Notes: generated by a model not told the origin, from the letters alone. Positions 9,842 through 19,423 are shown, counted from the stretch's first letter. The stretch: DNA of 64,000 nucleotides from Micrococcales bacterium (GCA_016703125.1 JADJCR010000001.1:270088-334087); one strand, 5' to 3'. Program-made: numbers and translations.

Positions 9842-10995
9842 GTTTCACCATCCCCATGCTCGCTGATGCGGACGCCCACGCCGACGAACCGGGGCTGCTG
9901 GTCCTGGAGGATGGCACGACGCATCGCGGCGAGGCGTTCGGCGCTCGCGGTGCCGTGTTCGGGGAGGCGGTGTTCGCCACCGGGATGACCGGCTACCAGG
10001 AGACCCTCACGGACCCCTCGTACCACCGGCAGGTGGTCATCATGACCGCCCCGCACGTGGGCAACACCGGCATGAACGAGGAGGATCCCGAGTCGGCGCG
10101 GATCTGGGCGGCGGGCTACGTCGTGCGCGACCTCAGCCCGGTCGCCAGCAACTGGCGAGCCACCGACACGTTGTCGGCCAGGCTGGAGGCCGCTGGTGTG
10201 GTGGGTGTGCGCGGCGTCGACACCCGTGCGCTGACCCGGCACCTGCGCGAGCGAGGTGTGATGCGCGTGGGACTGTTCAGCGGCGATGCGCTCACCGACG
10301 CTGCCACCATGCTCGAGCAGGTCAAGGCCTCCCCGCAGATGCTCGGTGCGGACCTCACTGCGCAGGTCAGCACCGCCGAGCCGTATGTGGTTCCCGCGGT
10401 GGGGGACAGTCGATTCACGGTCGTCGCCGTGGATCTGGGGATCAAGCGCATGACTCCGGCCCGCATGGCGGAGCGCGGCATGACAGTGCACGTGGTGCCC
10501 GCATCGTCCACCTACGAGCAGGTGCGGGCGCTGAATCCCGACGGGCTGTTCTTCTCCAACGGCCCCGGCGACCCGGCCACCGCGGAGCACGCGGTAGGGC
10601 TGGCCCGTGCAGCGTTGTCCGACCAGTTGCCCACGTTCGGCATCTGCTTCGGCAACCAGATCCTGGGCCGCGCCCTGGGCTTCGGCACGTACAAGCTCGC
10701 GTACGGGCATCGTGGGATCAACCAGCCGGTCCAGGACCGCACGACCGGCAAGGTGGAGGTCACCGCGCACAACCACGGGTTCGCGGTGAAGGCTCCACTG
10801 GACCAGCAGGTCGAAAGCGAATTCGGCCGGGTCGAGGTGAGTCACGTGTGTCTCAACGACGACGTGGTCGAGGGCCTGCGCTGTCTGGATGTCCCGGCCT
10901 TCAGCGTGCAATACCACCCGGAGGCCGCCGCCGGTCCGCACGACTCGGCGTACCTGTTCGACAGATTCGCCGCGACGATGCAAGGGAGCCTGTGA
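9838..10995 (+). CDS. carA: Carbamoyl-phosphate synthase small (glutaminase) subunit
   Basis: Class I glutamine amidotransferase subunit, 385 aa, that releases ammonia from glutamine and channels it to CarB. The N-terminal small-subunit domain (GEAVFATGMTGYQETLTDPSY) is followed by the GATase domain with the nucleophile elbow FGICFGNQILG and the catalytic His/Glu in QYHPEAAAGP. Overlaps the preceding gene by 4 bp and shares TGATG with carB. Confidence 0.97.
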   Translation: MSFTIPMLADADAHADEPGLLVLEDGTTHRGEAFGARGAVFGEAVFATGMTGYQETLTDPSYHRQVVIMTAPHVGNTGMNEEDPESARIWAAGYVVRDLSPVASNWRATDTLSARLEAAGVVGVRGVDTRALTRHLRERGVMRVGLFSGDALTDAATMLEQVKASPQMLGADLTAQVSTAEPYVVPAVGDSRFTVVAVDLGIKRMTPARMAERGMTVHVVPASSTYEQVRALNPDGLFFSNGPGDPATAEHAVGLARAALSDQLPTFGICFGNQILGRALGFGTYKLAYGHRGINQPVQDRTTGKVEVTAHNHGFAVKAPLDQQVESEFGRVEVSHVCLNDDVVEGLRCLDVPAFSVQYHPEAAAGPHDSAYLFDRFAATMQGSL

Positions 10996-13900
10996 TGCCC
11001 AGGCGCACGGACATCTCCAGTGTCCTGGTCATCGGCTCCGGCCCGATCGTCATCGGGCAGGCGTGCGAGTTCGACTACTCGGGTACCCAGGCCTGTCGCG
11101 TACTGAAGGCCGAGGGCCTGCGCGTGATCCTGGTCAACAGCAACCCGGCCACGATCATGACCGACCCGGAATTCGCCGACGCCACGTACATCGAGCCGAT
11201 CACCCCGGAGTTCGTCGAGAAGGTCATCGCCAAAGAGCGCCCAGATGCACTGCTTCCGACCTTGGGCGGGCAGACCGCGCTGAACGCGGCCGTGGCCCTG
11301 GCCGAGAACGGCGTGCTCGAGCGGTACGGCGTGGAACTGATCGGCGCTGACATCGACGCGATCCAGCGCGGCGAGAACCGGGAACTATTCAAGCAGATCG
11401 TCGCCAAGGTGGGTGCGGAATCGGCCCGGTCGGTGATCTGCCACAGCCTCGAGGAGTGCTTGGTCGCTGTCGAGGACCTCGGGTACCCGGTGGTCGTGCG
11501 GCCGTCGTTCACGATGGGTGGCGCGGGCTCTGGGATCGCCTACGACGAGGCCGACCTGCGCCGCATCGGCGGTTCCGGTCTGTCCGCCAGCCCGACCACC
11601 GAGGTGCTGCTCGAGGAGTCGATCCTGGGGTGGAAGGAGTACGAGCTCGAGCTCATGCGCGACCGCAATGACAACGTGGTCGTGGTCTGCTCGATCGAGA
11701 ACCTCGACCCGCTCGGTGTTCACACCGGCGACTCCATCACCGTCGCCCCGGCGCTGACACTCACCGACCGGGAGTACCAGCGTATGCGTGATGTCGGGAT
11801 CGCTGTCATCCGCGAAGTCGGAGTGGACACCGGCGGCTGCAACATCCAGTTCGCCACCCACCCGGAGAACGGCCGCATCATCGTCATCGAGATGAACCCG
11901 CGGGTGTCACGCAGTTCCGCGCTGGCGTCGAAGGCCACCGGCTTCCCGATCGCGAAGATCGCTGCGAAACTGGCGATCGGCTACACCCTCGACGAGATCC
12001 CCAACGACATCACGCGGCAGACGCCGGCATCTTTCGAGCCCACGCTGGACTACATCGTGGTGAAGGTGCCGCGTTTCGCCTTCGAGAAGTTCCCCGGTGC
12101 CGACGACACGCTGACGACGACGATGAAGAGCGTCGGGGAGGCCATGGCCCTCGGCCGCAACTTCGCGCAGGCCCTGCAGAAGGCTCTGCGCAGTGTCGAG
12201 CAGAAGGGCTCGGAGTTCTCCTGGCCTGCCGACCCGCGACCGCTCGACGACCTGCTCTCGGAGGTCGGCCGTCCGCACGACGGCCGGTTGCAGAAGGTCC
12301 AACAGGCGCTGTGGCTGGGCGCCACGCCCGCGCAGTTGTACGAGATCACGGCCATCGACCCGTGGTTCCTCGAGCAGATCGTCACCATCAATTCCCTCGC
12401 CGATCAAGTCCGGCTGGCTGAGCGGCTGTCGCCGGGTCTGCTGCGCCGGGCCAAGCAACACGGATTCTCCGACGTTCAGATCGCCGCACTGCGTGACAGC
12501 CGGGAGGACGTCATCCGCGGTGTGCGGCACGCGCTGGGGATCCGGCCGGTGTTCAAGACCGTCGACACCTGCGCCGCGGAGTTCCCCGCCCATACGCCAT
12601 ACCACTACTCCAGTTACGACGCCGAGACCGAGGTCGAGCCGCGGGAGAAGCAGGCGGTGATCATCCTGGGCTCCGGGCCGAACCGCATCGGCCAGGGGAT
12701 CGAGTTCGACTACAGCTGCGTCCACGCCACGCTCACCCTGCGCGAGGCCGGGTACGAGGCGATCATGCTCAACTGCAACCCGGAGACGGTGTCGACCGAC
12801 TACGACACCAGCGACCGGCTGTACTTCGAGCCGCTGACCCTCGAGGACGTGCTCGAGGTGATCGCCGCCGAGCAGGCCGTGGGGCCTCTGGCCGGGGTCA
12901 TCTGCCAGTTGGGCGGGCAGACCCCCCTGGGCCTGGCGGCCCGGCTGAAGGCGGAGGGGGTGCCCTTGCTGGGGACCACCCCGGAGGCGATCCATCTGGC
13001 CGAGGAGCGCGGCGCCTTCGGTCAGGTACTGCACGACGCCGGGCTGCCTGCGCCGCGGCACGGCATGGCCCGCAGTGTGCAGGAGGCCGAGGTCATCGCT
13101 GCCGAGATCGGGTACCCGGTGCTGGTCCGCCCGTCCTATGTGCTCGGCGGGCGCGGCATGGAGATCGTCTACGACAAGGCGGTGCTGGCCGAGTACATCC
13201 AGCGGGCCACGGAGGCCAGCCCGGAGCATCCGGTCCTCGTCGACGAGTTCCTCGACGAGGCGATCGAGATCGACGTCGATGCGCTCTACGACGGGGTGGA
13301 GCTCTACCTCGGCGGCGTCATGGAGCACATTGAGGAAGCCGGCATCCACTCCGGGGATTCCGCGTGCGCGCTGCCCCCGATGACCCTCGGGCGTCAGGAG
13401 CTGGAGCAGATCCGGGCCAGCACGCTGGCGATCGCCGAGGGCGTCGGGGTGCGGGGTTGTTGAACATCCAGTTCGCGCTCACCGGTGACCGGTTGTACGT
13501 GCTGGAGGCCAATCCGCGTGCCTCCCGGACGGTGCCCTTCGTGTCCAAGGCCACCGGGGTGCCGCTGGCCAAGGCCGCGGCGCGGATCGCGGTCGGCGAG
13601 TCGATCGCCGGGCTGCGCGCCGACGGCCTGCTCCCGGCCGGCGGGGATGCTGCCGACCTGCCGGTGGGCTCCGCGATGGCGGTGAAGGAGGCGGTCATGC
13701 CCTTCGGGCGCTTCCACGGGGTCGACAGCGTGCTCGGCCCGGAGATGCGCTCGACCGGCGAGGTGATGGGGATCGACGCCGACTTCGGCACCGCATTCGC
13801 GAAGTCGCAGTCGGGTGCTTACTCATCGGGCCTGCCGGTGTCCGGCCGCGCGATCATCACGGTGGCCAATCGCGACAAACGCTCCATGATCTTCCCGGTG

Positions 13901-14278
13901 AAGCGGCTCGCGGACCTCGGTTTCGAGATCCTCGCCACGCAGGGCACGGCCGACGTGCTGCGCCGCAACGGGCTGAAGGCGACGGTCCTGCGCAAACACG
14001 CCGAAGGGGTGGGTCCCAACGGGGAGCCGACCACAGTGGGCAGCATCCTGGCCGGGGAGGTGGACCTGGTGGTGAACACCCCGGTCGGCACCGGCGCGCG
14101 CGCCGATGGCTACGACATCCGCACGGCTGCGGTGGTCAAGGGCATCCCGTGCATCACGACCGTGCAGGGGCTCGGCGCCGCGGTGCAGGGCATCGAGGCG
14201 CTCAAGACCGGGCGGATCGGAGTCCGCAGTATCCAGGAGCACCAGGCCGACCTGGCGATCCTGAGGGCGGTGCCATGA
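10995..14278 (+). CDS. carB: Carbamoyl-phosphate synthase large subunit (one apparent frameshift)
   Basis: Makes carbamoyl phosphate for pyrimidine and arginine synthesis using two ATP-grasp halves. The first half starts SSVLVIGSGPIVIGQACEFDY, the second near residue 553 (VIILGSGPNRIGQGIEFDY), and the C-terminal MGS-like allosteric domain includes KRSMIFPVKRLADLGF. The frame breaks at about codon 820. One G missing from GGGG (13453-13456) turns RGLLNIQFAL into a stop. With that base restored the protein has about 1,094 aa, normal for CarB. Probably a sequencing error. The ATG at 10995 overlaps the carA stop. Confidence 0.96.
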
Positions 14279-15114
14279 CCGTGCAGTCGGACGCGGAGGT
14301 CTTGAGTGTGCGCCGTGACGGCGCGTACTACCACCTGTCCTTCGCGGCACCTGGCATCGCCGACGGCTTCCGCCCGGGACATTTCGTGGCGATCGCCGTC
14401 GATGACGCACACATTCTGCGCCGCGCCTTCTCCATCCGGTCGGCTTCGACCAAGGCCGGGGGTGCCCTGCAGATCATCGTCTCGCCGAAGGGTCCGGGCA
14501 CCCAGTGGCTGGTGGCCCGCCGGCCCGGCGACATCATCAACGTCATCGCCCCGCTGGGACAGCCCTTCCGGCTGCCCACCGAGGCGGTGCCCTGTGTGCT
14601 GGTCGGCGGCGGCTATGGCGTGGCGCCTTTGTTCGAGTTGGCGTCCCAACTGCGGGCGCGGGGGTGCCCGGTGGAGATCATCGTCGGGGCCGGGGATGCG
14701 CAGCGGCTGCACGGTGTGGTGGAGGCCCGGCGGGTCAGTGATGCAGTGCACGTCACCACTGACGACGGATCCGCTGGTGAGCAGGGACGGGTCACGGATC
14801 CGCTGCGACGCATCCTGGCCGAAGGCCGTCACCCCGCGGTGTACGCCTGCGGGCCCATGGCGATGCTGCAGGCGGTGTCGCAGGTGAGCTCGGAGTTCGC
14901 GGCGGTGGCCCAGTGTGCTGTGGAGGAGTCCATGGCCTGCGGGGTCGGCGTGTGCATGACCTGCGTGCTGCCGGTGGTCGGCGACGACGGCGTGACCCGG
15001 ATGGTGCGCTCGTGCACAGACGGCCCGGTGTTCTTCGGTGACCGAGTGCGCTGGGCCGACGTCGGTACGGTGCCTGCGGGCACCCTCGGCGCACCGGAGC
15101 CGCGCGATGACTGA
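14275..15114 (+). CDS. pyrK: Dihydroorotate dehydrogenase electron-transfer subunit
   Basis: FAD and [2Fe-2S] protein of the ferredoxin-reductase family, 279 aa, that passes electrons from PyrD to NAD+. The flavin motif RRAFSIRSAS (near residue 46), the NAD-binding stretch VLVGGGYGVAPLFEL and the C-terminal cluster motif CGVGVCMTC...C (Cys about 222-248) are all visible. Together with the PyrD next door this is a class 1B, NAD-linked dihydroorotate dehydrogenase. Overlaps carB by 4 bp and pyrD by 8 bp. Confidence 0.93.
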   Translation: MTVQSDAEVLSVRRDGAYYHLSFAAPGIADGFRPGHFVAIAVDDAHILRRAFSIRSASTKAGGALQIIVSPKGPGTQWLVARRPGDIINVIAPLGQPFRLPTEAVPCVLVGGGYGVAPLFELASQLRARGCPVEIIVGAGDAQRLHGVVEARRVSDAVHVTTDDGSAGEQGRVTDPLRRILAEGRHPAVYACGPMAMLQAVSQVSSEFAAVAQCAVEESMACGVGVCMTCVLPVVGDDGVTRMVRSCTDGPVFFGDRVRWADVGTVPAGTLGAPEPRDD

Positions 15115-16039
15115 TCCCCGGGTGTCGCTGGCCGGTGTGGAGTTCGCTGGGCCGGCCTTCACCGCGTCCGGATGCGCGGCCGCCGGCAAGGAACTCTCCG
15201 GCTTCTTCGACCTCACCGAGATCGGCGGGGTGGTCACCAAGAGCATCATGATGCGCCCGCGCTCGGGCCGGCCCACGCCGCGCATGGTGGAGACGCCGTC
15301 CGGCATGCTCAACTCCATCGGTCTGCAGGGACCCGGCATCGAGTCCTTCCTGGCCAACGACTTGCCCTGGCTGGCCGAGCGCGACGTGTCCGCCGTGGTC
15401 TCGATCGCGGGGGAGAGCGTGGAGGAGTACGCCCAGCTGGCCCGCATCCTGCGCAACGAGCCGGCGGTGAAGGCCATCGAGGTGAACATCTCCTGCCCCA
15501 ACGTAGAGAGTCGCGGGCAGGTCTTCGCCTGTGACGTGATGTCCGCGTCGTCGGTCATCCACCAGGTGCGCCGCAACAGCGGTTCCAGCACCCCGATCCT
15601 GGCCAAGTTGTCCCCGGACGTCACGAGCATCGCCGAGATCGCCGTGTCCTGCCACAACGCCGGCGCCGACGGTTTCTCGATGATCAACACCACGCTTGGG
15701 ATGGCCATCGACACCGACACCCTGCGGCCTATCCTCGGCGGGGTGACCGGGGGCCTGAGCGGACCGGCGATCCGGCCGATGGCGCTGCGGTGCGTGTGGC
15801 AGGTCCACCAGCTGCTGCCCGATGTGCCGATTCTGGGCATGGGCGGGATCGCCACGGGCGCCGATGCGCTGCAGTTCCTGGCCGCGGGGGCCTCGGCGGT
15901 CAGTGTGGGGACGATGACCTTCCACGATCCGTCCGCGCCAGTGCGGGTCCAGCGCGAACTGCTGGCCCTGCTGGGGGAGCGGGGGTTCGCGACCGTTGGT
16001 GCGGCCGTGGGGATCGCGCACCGCGGGGGGTTGGGGTGA
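15107..16039 (+). CDS. pyrD: Dihydroorotate dehydrogenase, class 1B catalytic subunit
   Basis: FMN barrel enzyme, 310 aa, that oxidises dihydroorotate to orotate. It lacks the N-terminal membrane helix of class 2 enzymes. The motif EVNISCPNVES carries the cysteine used as catalytic base in class 1 enzymes, and the phosphate-binding loops ILGMGGIATGADALQFL and AVSVGTM are intact. Adjacent pyrK supports the class 1B assignment. The gene is followed by the duplicated palindromic element before pyrF. Confidence 0.94.
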   Translation: MTDPRVSLAGVEFAGPAFTASGCAAAGKELSGFFDLTEIGGVVTKSIMMRPRSGRPTPRMVETPSGMLNSIGLQGPGIESFLANDLPWLAERDVSAVVSIAGESVEEYAQLARILRNEPAVKAIEVNISCPNVESRGQVFACDVMSASSVIHQVRRNSGSSTPILAKLSPDVTSIAEIAVSCHNAGADGFSMINTTLGMAIDTDTLRPILGGVTGGLSGPAIRPMALRCVWQVHQLLPDVPILGMGGIATGADALQFLAAGASAVSVGTMTFHDPSAPVRVQRELLALLGERGFATVGAAVGIAHRGGLG

Positions 16040-16057
16040 ACTCCCGGGTCTCACCGC

Positions 16058-16140
16058 CAGCCGTTAGTGATGCGGATGGCGGGGAGCGATACCACCGGTG
16101 TGTTTCGCTAACGGATATCCGTATCGCTCCCGCCTTTCAG
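16058..16140 (+). repeat. 83-bp palindromic element, copy 1 (pyrD-pyrF gap)
   Basis: First of two direct copies. Internal pairings: CCGTTAGTGA (16061-16070) with TCGCTAACGG (16105-16114), one G-U; alternatively GATGCGGAT (16069-16077) with ATCCGTATC (16117-16125), or GGCGGGGAGCGATAC with GTATCGCTCCCGCC (one bulge). Copy 2 lies 49 bp further on. No open frame of interest. Confidence 0.8.
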
Positions 16141-16189
16141 GGTGGCCCCGCCCTTCCGCCGGGTGGACCCAGGGCGACGGTCCCAAAGG

Positions 16190-16272
16190 CAGCCGTTAGT
16201 GATGCGTATGGCGGGGAGCGATACCACTGGTGTGTTTCGCTAACGGTCTTACGTATCTCTCCCGCCCTTCAC
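16190..16272 (+). repeat. 83-bp palindromic element, copy 2 (pyrD-pyrF gap)
   Basis: Aligned without gaps to the first copy with nine differences. One pair of differences is compensatory: GCGGAT with ATCCG in copy 1 becomes GCGTAT with TTACG in copy 2. The copy ends 20 bp before the pyrF start, so it would lie in the untranslated RNA just before pyrF. Confidence 0.8.
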
Positions 16273-16292
16273 CGAACCCGACCGGAGTCCCC

Positions 16293-17003
16293 GTGACTGA
16301 CACCGCCCCCATCGCACTGGCTCTCGACGCGCCGGACCTGGACACGGCCTGCGCCTGGGCCAACGCCGTCAATGGTGTCTTCTCGCACATCAAGGTGGGC
16401 CTGGAGACGTACTTGCGCGACGGCGCGGTCGGGGTGGCGGAGATCCGGGCGGCCGCGCCTGATTGTGCCCTCTTCCTGGACCTGAAGTTCCACGACATCC
16501 CCAACACCATGGCGGGTGCCGCTCGTTCGGTCGCCGTCCTTGAGCCCGACATCCTGACTGTGCACGCCGCAGCCGGGCCAACGGGCATCGATGCCGTCGC
16601 CACCGCTCTACCGACCACGAGGGTGGCGGCGGTCACTGTCCTGACCAGTCTCAGTGGGCTGGACCTCACGGAACTCGGGATCAGTGGCACGCCCGACCAG
16701 GTCGTCATGCGGTGGGCGCGGCTGGCGGTGGGCGCCGGTGCCCGCGCCGTCGTGAGTTCCGCGCAGGAGGTCGCCACCCTGCGGGCACTGCTGGGCCCGG
16801 AACCTCTGCTGATCACTCCCGGCATCCGGCCGACGGGTGCCGCACGTGCGGATCAGCAACGGGTGGTGACGCCCGCGGACGCGATCACCGCCGGGGCGGG
16901 GCTGCTGGTCGTGGGGCGACCAGTCACCCATGCGGATGATCCCCGCGCCGCCGCCCACGCGATTGCGGGGGAAGCCGTGGAGGCGCGTGCACGGGTTCGG
17001 TAG
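16293..17003 (+). CDS. pyrF: Orotidine 5'-phosphate decarboxylase
   Basis: Last step of UMP synthesis. The 236-aa barrel carries the catalytic motif FLDLKFHDIPNTM (K and D residues) near residue 65, TVHAAAG, and the phosphate-binding end LITPGIRP...VVGRPVT. The length and the DxKxxDIPNT motif are those of the short subfamily 1 type rather than the longer subfamily 2 enzyme common in mycobacteria. The GTG start at 16293 has a GGAG 6 nt upstream. The stop codon TAG forms part of the mihF -10 element. Confidence 0.95.
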   Translation: MTDTAPIALALDAPDLDTACAWANAVNGVFSHIKVGLETYLRDGAVGVAEIRAAAPDCALFLDLKFHDIPNTMAGAARSVAVLEPDILTVHAAAGPTGIDAVATALPTTRVAAVTVLTSLSGLDLTELGISGTPDQVVMRWARLAVGAGARAVVSSAQEVATLRALLGPEPLLITPGIRPTGAARADQQRVVTPADAITAGAGLLVVGRPVTHADDPRAAAHAIAGEAVEARARVR

Positions 17004-17006
17004 ATT
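17001..17006 (+). promoter_or_regulatory. -10 hexamer TAGATT of mihF (leaderless), overlapping the pyrF stop
   Basis: TAGATT includes the pyrF TAG stop and lies 7 nt before the mihF GTG. No Shine-Dalgarno is present, so mihF is probably transcribed on its own as a leaderless mRNA. Confidence 0.55.
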
Positions 17007-17013
17007 CATCGCC

Positions 17014-17328
17014 GTGCAACCCCCCTCCTTGACCAGCGAGCAGCGGTCGGCCGCGAGTGCGAAAGCGGTGGCCAACCGGCGTCGCCGCGCGGAGGTCAAG
17101 GAACAGTTGCGGCAGGGTCACCTGTCGTGGCATGACCTCCTGGCTCTGGCACATGTCGATGAAGTGGTTGCCGCTCTGCGTGTGCAGGAGGCGCTGCTGT
17201 GCCTGCCGGGAGTCGGCCCGCAGCGATTGCACCGCTTCATGAAACATGCCAACATCGCGCCCTCCCGCCGGTTGCGCGGGCTCGGCCCCCACCAGATCGC
17301 CAGCCTCGCCGAAGTCCTGGTGCGGTGA
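17014..17328 (+). CDS. mihF: Integration host factor, actinobacterial type (mIHF)
   Basis: Small basic nucleoid-associated protein, 104 aa, of the actinobacterial mIHF family, which binds and bends DNA and is unrelated to E. coli IHF. The conserved core LSWHDLLALAHVDEVVAALRV and the helix-two-turn-helix-like LLCLPGVGPQRLHRFMKHANI are clear. The GTG start at 17014 fits the leaderless promoter and the family N-terminus. The last base overlaps gmk, a classic mihF-gmk-rpoZ arrangement. Confidence 0.94.
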   Translation: MQPPSLTSEQRSAASAKAVANRRRRAEVKEQLRQGHLSWHDLLALAHVDEVVAALRVQEALLCLPGVGPQRLHRFMKHANIAPSRRLRGLGPHQIASLAEVLVR

Positions 17329-17867
17329 GCCGCCTTTACGTGGTGTCCGGCCCGAGTGGGGTCGGCAAGTCGACGGTGGTCGCGCGCGTCCGGCAGAGGC
17401 GCCCCGACGTGTGGTTGTCGGTGTCGGCGACGACACGAGCACCGAGACCCGGCGAGCAGGACGGCCGGGAGTACTACTTCCTCGCAGCGGAGGATTTCGC
17501 GGCGCGGGCACAAGCCGGGGAGATGCTGGAATGGGCGCATTTCGCGGGCAATTCCTATGGCACCCCCCGGGCCCCGGTGGCTGAACACCTGGCGGCCGGC
17601 CAGCCGGTCCTGCTCGAGATCGAACTGCAGGGCGCCCGCCAGGTGCGGGCGGCCATGCCGGACTGCGTCCTGGTGTTCCTGGCCCCACCCAGTGCCGAAG
17701 AACTGGCCCGTCGGCTCGCCGGCAGGGGTACCGAGGACGGCGACTCCATGCGGGCCCGCCTGCAGCACGCAGAGGCGGAATTGGCCGCTCAAGAGGAGTT
17801 CGACCACGTCGTCCGTAACGTGGATGTGGACCAGGCAGCGGCGGAATTGGCCGCCCTGATCGAGTAG
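17325..17867 (+). CDS. gmk: Guanylate kinase
   Basis: Phosphorylates GMP to GDP with ATP. The 180-aa protein has the P-loop SGPSGVGKSTV at residues 8-18, the GMP-binding region SVSATTRAPRPGEQDGREYYF and the conserved EWAHFAGNSYGTP segment. The GTG start at 17325 overlaps the mihF stop, so the two are translationally coupled. Longer upstream frames only shadow mihF. Confidence 0.95.
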   Translation: MSRLYVVSGPSGVGKSTVVARVRQRRPDVWLSVSATTRAPRPGEQDGREYYFLAAEDFAARAQAGEMLEWAHFAGNSYGTPRAPVAEHLAAGQPVLLEIELQGARQVRAAMPDCVLVFLAPPSAEELARRLAGRGTEDGDSMRARLQHAEAELAAQEEFDHVVRNVDVDQAAAELAALIE

Positions 17868-17904
17868 CGGCCCGTGCGCCCATGGCGTGCCGGTGCTCAT
17901 CCGC

Positions 17905-17910
17905 TACCCT
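17905..17910 (+). promoter_or_regulatory. Candidate -10 (TACCCT) of rpoZ
   Basis: TACCCT lies 33 nt before the rpoZ GTG. A ribosome-binding site AAAGG (17931-17935) sits 7 nt before the start, so this transcript would have a short leader. Confidence 0.5.
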
Positions 17911-17942
17911 GGGGGAAGTCGTATCTGACGAAAGGTTCCCCT

Positions 17943-18218
17943 GTGGCTGTTGAAAGTCGTGCTGAGGGCATCACGTACCCCCCGCTGGACGAGTTGCTCG
18001 AGAAGACCGATTCGAAGTACTCCTTGGTGATCGAGGCGGCCCGTCGTGCCCGCCAGATCAACGCGTACTACAGCCAGTTGGCCGAGGGCGCACTGGAGAA
18101 CGTCGGTCCGTTGGTGGAGACCTACCAGCACGAGAAGCCGCTGTCCATCGCGTTGCGTGAGATCAATGACGGTCTGCTGGAGACCAGCAACGTCACGGTC
18201 GAGGAGGACGAAGCCTGA
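17943..18218 (+). CDS. rpoZ: RNA polymerase omega subunit
   Basis: Omega subunit, 91 aa, which helps assemble the beta' subunit and bind ppGpp in many bacteria. The conserved core YPPLDELLEKTDSKYSLVI and AARRARQINAYY is intact. The GTG at 17943 follows AAAGG with a 7-nt gap. The end overlaps the proposed CTG start of coaBC by 4 bp. Confidence 0.95.
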   Translation: MAVESRAEGITYPPLDELLEKTDSKYSLVIEAARRARQINAYYSQLAEGALENVGPLVETYQHEKPLSIALREINDGLLETSNVTVEEDEA

Positions 18219-19423
18219 GCCCCGAGGTAGTTCTCGGGGTGGGTGGCGGGATCGCCGCCTACAAAGCCGCGGAGGTTCTGCGCCGGATTCAGGCGTTGGG
18301 CGCCGACGTGACGGTGGTCCCCACCAAGACCGCTTTGGAGTTCGTCGGGACCGCCACGTGGTCGGCACTGTCCGGGCGTCCGGTCACCAGCGATTTCTTC
18401 GACAACGTCCACGAGGTGCCGCACGTGCGCATCGGCCAGCAGGCCGACCTCGTCGTGGTGGCCCCGACCACAGCAAATCTCCTGGCGAAGGCCTCCTACG
18501 GACTGGCCGACGACTTGCTGACGAACACCCTGCTGACGGCCCACTGCCAGGTCCTGATGTTCCCTGCGATGCACACGGAGATGTGGGACCACGCTGCGAC
18601 CCGCGCGAATGTCGAGACGCTGCGTGACCGGGGCGTGCTGGTCGTGGATCCGGATTCAGGCCGGTTGACCGGCGCGGACTCCGGCCCTGGCCGTCTGCCC
18701 GAACCAGAGGCCATCGCCTGGATCGTGCGGGCCGCGCTGGCCAAACCGGACCTGGTCCATGACCTGCGGGGCCGTCACGTCGTGGTGAGCGGCGGCGGTA
18801 CCCGCGAGCGCCTCGACCCGGTACGCCACATCGGCAACCGCTCGAGCGGCAAGCAGGCGATGTCTCTGGCGGCGGCGGCGGTCTCCCGGGGTGCGCGCGT
18901 GACCCTCATCCGCGGTGACGTCGATGTCCCGACCCCTGCCGGGGTCGACGAGGTCGACGCGCTGACCGCCGACGACATGCTCGCGGCGGCGCGTTCCCTC
19001 GCCCAGGACGCGGACGTGATCATCATGGCCGCGGCGATCGCCGACTTCCGTGCTGAGAGTCTGCCGGACGCCAAGATCAAGAAGTCGGCCGACTCCACGA
19101 TGACCCTCGACCTGGTGCACAACCCCGACGTTCTTGCCACCCTGGTGGCCGAGCGGGAGGGCCGCTCGCCGCTGCTGGTCGGCTTCGCTGCAGAGACCGG
19201 GGACGACGACGGCACATGGCTCGAGCACGCGGAAAGCAAGTTCGCCAGGAAGGGCTGCGACATCATGGTGGCCAACCCGGTGGGGCACGACCGCGCGTTC
19301 GGGACTGAGACCAACGAGGCCGTGCTGCTGCTCGGCGGCGGCATCACCGAGGAAGTCGCAGGCACCGGGAAGGTGGAGTTGTCCCACCGGGTCCTCGATG
19401 CTGTGGTCGACCGACTGGCCTGA
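18215..19423 (+). CDS. coaBC: Bifunctional phosphopantothenoylcysteine decarboxylase / phosphopantothenate-cysteine ligase (CTG start)
   Basis: Two successive steps of coenzyme A synthesis. CoaC domain: flavoprotein start VVLGVGGGIAAYKA, active-site His in EVPHVRIGQQADLVVVAPTTANL, substrate motif PAMHTEMW (the usual actinobacterial form). CoaB domain from about residue 190: VVVSGGGTRERLDPVRHIGNRSSGKQ. About 402 aa. The first strand (PEVVLGV) is needed for the fold, yet the first GTG (18239) would remove it. The only start that fits is CTG at 18215, 7 nt after GGAGG (18203-18207) and overlapping the rpoZ stop (CTGA). A miscalled GTG is possible. Confidence 0.9.
   Translation: MSPEVVLGVGGGIAAYKAAEVLRRIQALGADVTVVPTKTALEFVGTATWSALSGRPVTSDFFDNVHEVPHVRIGQQADLVVVAPTTANLLAKASYGLADDLLTNTLLTAHCQVLMFPAMHTEMWDHAATRANVETLRDRGVLVVDPDSGRLTGADSGPGRLPEPEAIAWIVRAALAKPDLVHDLRGRHVVVSGGGTRERLDPVRHIGNRSSGKQAMSLAAAAVSRGARVTLIRGDVDVPTPAGVDEVDALTADDMLAAARSLAQDADVIIMAAAIADFRAESLPDAKIKKSADSTMTLDLVHNPDVLATLVAEREGRSPLLVGFAAETGDDDGTWLEHAESKFARKGCDIMVANPVGHDRAFGTETNEAVLLLGGGITEEVAGTGKVELSHRVLDAVVDRLA

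Noticed and set aside
18554..18580. PAMHTEMW in CoaBC instead of PAMN as a lost active-site residue
   Set aside because: It is the usual actinobacterial version of the CoaC motif.
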